In this document: positions 13,581-15,869 of the stretch, in pieces
Layout of the letters: the number at the start of each line of letters is the position of its first letter
Numbering within the stretch: the stretch's first letter is position 1
Source: SKKY01 sp964622305
GTDB taxonomy: Bacteria > Bacillota > Peptococcia > Peptococcales > SKKY01
NCBI GenBank assembly: GCA_964622305.1
Contig: CAZUPR010000032.1
Coordinates: forward strand, 1 to 15,869
Reading direction: 5' to 3'
Length of the DNA: 15,869 bases
The notes under the pieces: generated by a model
Seen by the model: the letters and a program-made list of their open reading frames with translations, nothing else
The model's database searches: none
What the model was told of the DNA's origin: nothing
Made by a program: the position numbers and the translations under genes

Positions 13581-14217
13581 AGAATTTACTTTTGATTACT
13601 AATAGTTTCCCTTCTTTTATATCTATTTTTGCCTTTTCTGCAGTAAATTGATTGCTAAGGCCACGGGCCGCACCAACATAGAGGCTTTCATTATTCAGAG
13701 GATATTTAAGCCCCTGAGTTTTTAATATCCTCACTGGCCCATCCAGAGGAAAAAGAGATAGGTTACTTTTAGAGTCACCTTCAATTTCAATTGACTTATC
13801 AGTAAGAATAATTTCATAATCTTCTTCTAAAATTGAAGTCTTAATTCCAGCTTTTAATGGGAGATCCAAGAGCATGAGGTTGGCAAAAAGATGGTCTATC
13901 CTCTTTCCCAAAGCCCCAAAGATTATTATTTCCTCCGGGGACATTTTAATTGCCTCTAAAATAGCCAATTCCAGGTCAGACTCATTCTTTTCTGCCGGAT
14001 ATCTTATTATTTGTCTTCCTGCCTCCACAAGTTTCTCTAAGATGCTGTGATCGGCTGAATCCATATCACCAACAACCATCTGAACTTTAAGGCCCAGCTG
14101 CCAGGCAAAATTAAGAGCACCATCGGCACAGATTATAAAATCATCTTCCCTGATTTCATTGAGATAAAAATCCTCCCGGGAAAATTCACCATTGGCAAAA
14201 AGAATAAGTCTTTCCAT
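13579..14217 (-). CDS. thiN: Thiamine pyrophosphokinase
   Basis: 212 residues, the usual family length. It transfers pyrophosphate from ATP to thiamine, giving thiamine diphosphate, in the cytoplasm. Motifs seen: CADGA (30-34), VVGDMDSAD (48-56), YPAEKNESDLELAI (73-86) and GALGKRIDHLFANL (101-114), all around the active site. The C-terminal half (from about 125) is the beta-rich thiamine-binding domain with a loop GPVRILKTQGLKYPL. The ATG lies directly after the stop of the upstream ATPase gene, with AGAGGTG in the end of that gene. Its place next to ThiY/ThiZ-like genes fits salvage of thiamine or a precursor. It is the last gene before the terminator. Confidence 0.94.
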   Translation of the reverse strand: MERLILFANGEFSREDFYLNEIREDDFIICADGALNFAWQLGLKVQMVVGDMDSADHSILEKLVEAGRQIIRYPAEKNESDLELAILEAIKMSPEEIIIFGALGKRIDHLFANLMLLDLPLKAGIKTSILEEDYEIILTDKSIEIEGDSKSNLSLFPLDGPVRILKTQGLKYPLNNESLYVGAARGLSNQFTAEKAKIDIKEGKLLVIKSKF

Positions 14218-14955
14218 TTAGTCACCTCTAAGTGCCTTATAAAAAATATCCCTGTAATCATTAAATTCTTTTGAGGTCATCATTTCCGGACTACGGGGCC
14301 TTTTTAAATCAAGGCTTTTTTCCATTGTAATAGTCCCGGGCTGTCTGGACAAGACATAAATTCTGTCAGACAAATATATAGCTTCCTCTATGCTGTGGGT
14401 TACAAAGAGAATGGAGGTCTCAAATTTTTCCCAGACAGCCAGAAGCCATTCTTGCAGGCTGATTCTTGTTATAGCATCAAGGGAGGCAAAAGGTTCATCC
14501 AAAAGGAGTAAATCTGCCCCAGTCAAAAAAGTTCTCAAAAGAGCTGCTCTTTGTTTCATGCCCCCGGATAGTTGAAATGGATAATACTTTTCAAAACCTT
14601 CCAGACCAAAAATGGGCAGAAGCTTCTCATAGGATTCCCTTATTTCTTCCTTTTTTTTACCCTTTAGTAATAAGGGCAGGGCAATATTGTCTTCCAGATT
14701 TTTCCAGGGCAGAAGACTGTCATCCTGAGGCATATAGCCTATCCCTTTGTTTGCTAAGTGGATCTGGCCCCTGTCTGCCTGGTCAAGGCCGGCGATAATC
14801 CTAAAGAGGCTGGTTTTCCCAGAACCACTAGGCCCTAGAATACTTACAAATTCGCCTTTTTTAACCTCAAGACTAATATCTTTTATAACCTCAAGGCTAC
14901 CATAATCTTTACTTATATTTTCCAGCCTTAAGAGGCTATTCTTTGATAAATTCAT
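14218..14955 (-). CDS. thiZ: ABC importer ATPase, thiamine-precursor type (ThiZ-like)
   Basis: 245 residues, a NitT/TauT-type ABC ATPase. Walker A GPSGSGKTS (41-49), Q-loop Gln77 in YMPQDD, signature LSGGMKQRA (129-137), Walker B LLLLDEPFASLD (149-160) and switch His187 are all intact. It should drive uptake of the ligand of the adjacent ThiY-like protein, probably a thiamine pyrimidine precursor. The ATG at 14955 is chosen; it overlaps thiY by 20 nt. A longer reading from TTG at 14976 has no ribosome site. The site for 14955 (GGGAAGG, 9 nt away) is modest, so coupling to thiY translation is likely. No permease gene is beside it on this side. Confidence 0.87.
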   Translation of the reverse strand: MNLSKNSLLRLENISKDYGSLEVIKDISLEVKKGEFVSILGPSGSGKTSLFRIIAGLDQADRGQIHLANKGIGYMPQDDSLLPWKNLEDNIALPLLLKGKKKEEIRESYEKLLPIFGLEGFEKYYPFQLSGGMKQRAALLRTFLTGADLLLLDEPFASLDAITRISLQEWLLAVWEKFETSILFVTHSIEEAIYLSDRIYVLSRQPGTITMEKSLDLKRPRSPEMMTSKEFNDYRDIFYKALRGD

Positions 14956-15869
14956 TGGTAAAGGCCTTCCCGGCAAGAAATTTTTCTTTTAAGAGACCTG
15001 AATCAAAGAGCCAGTCACCATATCTTTGCCAGACTTCTTCACTCTGCACGCCCCAAGTTTGGCCTGCAGCAAACTTATCTGCTAACCAAATCTGGCTGGC
15101 CACAACCAGATCAGCATCCAATTCCGGAGCATTCTTTAAAAGTATCTGGGCTGCCTCTTGTGGGTTTTCTATGGTAAATTCATAACCTCTTGTAACTGCC
15201 CTCATGAAAGCTTTTGTTCTTTCTTTTTTATTTGCAACTGTATCTTCACTGGCAATTAATAAAGGTGTGTAATAATTAAAAGTTTCGTCAAAGGAGGCCA
15301 GGTCAATATAGTCCAGCTCGACACCCCTGATCTCTGCTGCGATTCCATCCCAGCCATAAAAAATCCAGGAAAAATCAGCATTCTTTTCACTGGAGACAAA
15401 AAAGTCTGCCGGACCTGTTGTAAGTATTTCTACCTCCTTGTAGTCGGCTCCATCCTTGTCCATAAGAGTTTTTAAAACTGCTGCCTCTGCCTCTGAGCCC
15501 CAGCCACCATATCTTTTTCCTTCAAAATCTGCTGGCCTTTTAATATTTTTTGAAGCAAGAGAAGCAAAACCAGAAGTATTATTTTGAATTACTGCCCCAA
15601 TAGAAACTATGGGCATTTTTTCCTCCCTGGCAAAACTTACATTTTCCTGATAGCTGACTCCATAATCAACCCTGCCAGCAGCAACCAGTTGCTCCACCGT
15701 TCCTTCAGCAGGTTGAATAATTTCCACATCCAGGCTCTCTTCTCCAAACCAGCCCTTCTCTAAAGCCACGTAGAGCCCTGTATGGTTGGTATTGGGTGTC
15801 CAGTCCAGACTAATAATAACTTTTTCCAAGGAATCCTTACCCAAATCTTTTCCCTGGCCACAGGCAGTA
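14936..15869 (-). CDS. thiY: ThiY-like substrate-binding lipoprotein (NMT1/THI5 fold), 5' end off window
   Basis: About 311 residues visible. The frame stays open to the right edge and its first residues read TAC-GQGKD, a lipobox Cys at 15862-15860, so the true start lies beyond the window and an apparent start at 15844 is internal. The mature part begins with KVIISLDWTPNTNHTGLYVALEKGWF, the hallmark of NMT1/THI5-like binding proteins such as ThiY, which bind formyl-aminopyrimidine or related thiamine precursors outside the membrane. Segments AEGTVEQLVAAGRVDYGVSY and KRYGGWGSEAEAAVLK are also typical. Its neighbours thiZ and thiN support a thiamine role. The exact ligand (HMP, FAMP or thiamine) is not set by sequence. 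Confidence 0.9.
   Translation of the reverse strand, partial: TACGQGKDLGKDSLEKVIISLDWTPNTNHTGLYVALEKGWFGEESLDVEIIQPAEGTVEQLVAAGRVDYGVSYQENVSFAREEKMPIVSIGAVIQNNTSGFASLASKNIKRPADFEGKRYGGWGSEAEAAVLKTLMDKDGADYKEVEILTTGPADFFVSSEKNADFSWIFYGWDGIAAEIRGVELDYIDLASFDETFNYYTPLLIASEDTVANKKERTKAFMRAVTRGYEFTIENPQEAAQILLKNAPELDADLVVASQIWLADKFAAGQTWGVQSEEVWQRYGDWLFDSGLLKEKFLAGKAFTNEFIKE

Noticed and set aside
15842..15844. TTG at 15844 as thiY start
   Set aside because: The frame is open upstream and reads a lipobox Cys, so this codon is internal to a lipoprotein precursor.

Overview
The window looks like a chromosomal segment of a low-GC, Gram-positive-type anaerobe (Firmicutes/Clostridia sensu lato). The reasons are an AT-rich sequence, strong AGGAGG-type ribosome sites with several TTG/GTG starts, lipobox-bearing substrate-binding proteins, and a family mix typical of that group (BMP/NupOPQ importer, YczE, DUF2225, C_GCAxxG_C_C protein, TrhA/hemolysin III). 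The genus cannot be fixed from the sequence alone. No rRNA, tRNA, CRISPR array, phage gene or transposase was seen, and no stretch over 300 bases lacks a gene.

Left part (1-2433): a minus-strand pair encodes a Cys-rich C_GCAxxG_C_C redox protein and a YbaK/EbsC aminoacyl-tRNA deacylase that runs off the left edge. Divergent from it is an MscS mechanosensitive channel closed by a strong terminator. A compact Phd/YefM-RelE/ParE-type toxin-antitoxin module follows, with its own promoter and a palindrome between -35 and -10.

Middle (2434-5370): a minus-strand operon trhA - lapA-like - gamma carbonic anhydrase ends at a shared terminator. It shares a promoter region with overlapping -10 elements with a plus-strand gene that fuses a cyclic-nucleotide-binding domain to a DUF2225 zinc-ribbon/helical domain.

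Right part (5357-11406): a six-gene minus-strand operon. A BMP-family lipoprotein is followed by an intercistronic terminator, then the NupO-type ATPase, two NupP/NupQ-type permeases, a YczE-like membrane protein and an alpha/beta hydrolase. This is a nucleoside-type ABC importer with two unusual trailing genes. A perfect 7+5+7 inverted repeat lies at the predicted bmpA transcription start.

Far right (11488-15869): a Zn/Cd/Co-type P1B ATPase with a His-rich N-terminal tail and an ArsR/SmtB-like operator downstream of a near-consensus promoter. Beyond it lies a thiamine operon segment: a ThiY-like lipoprotein (5' end off the window), a ThiZ-like ATPase, and thiamine pyrophosphokinase. The permease is not in the window.

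Nothing here is clearly a new defence or biosynthetic system. The most noteworthy points are the CNBD-DUF2225 fusion with its overlapping divergent promoter, the appended YczE/hydrolase genes, and two candidate metal-type operators near the P-type ATPase.
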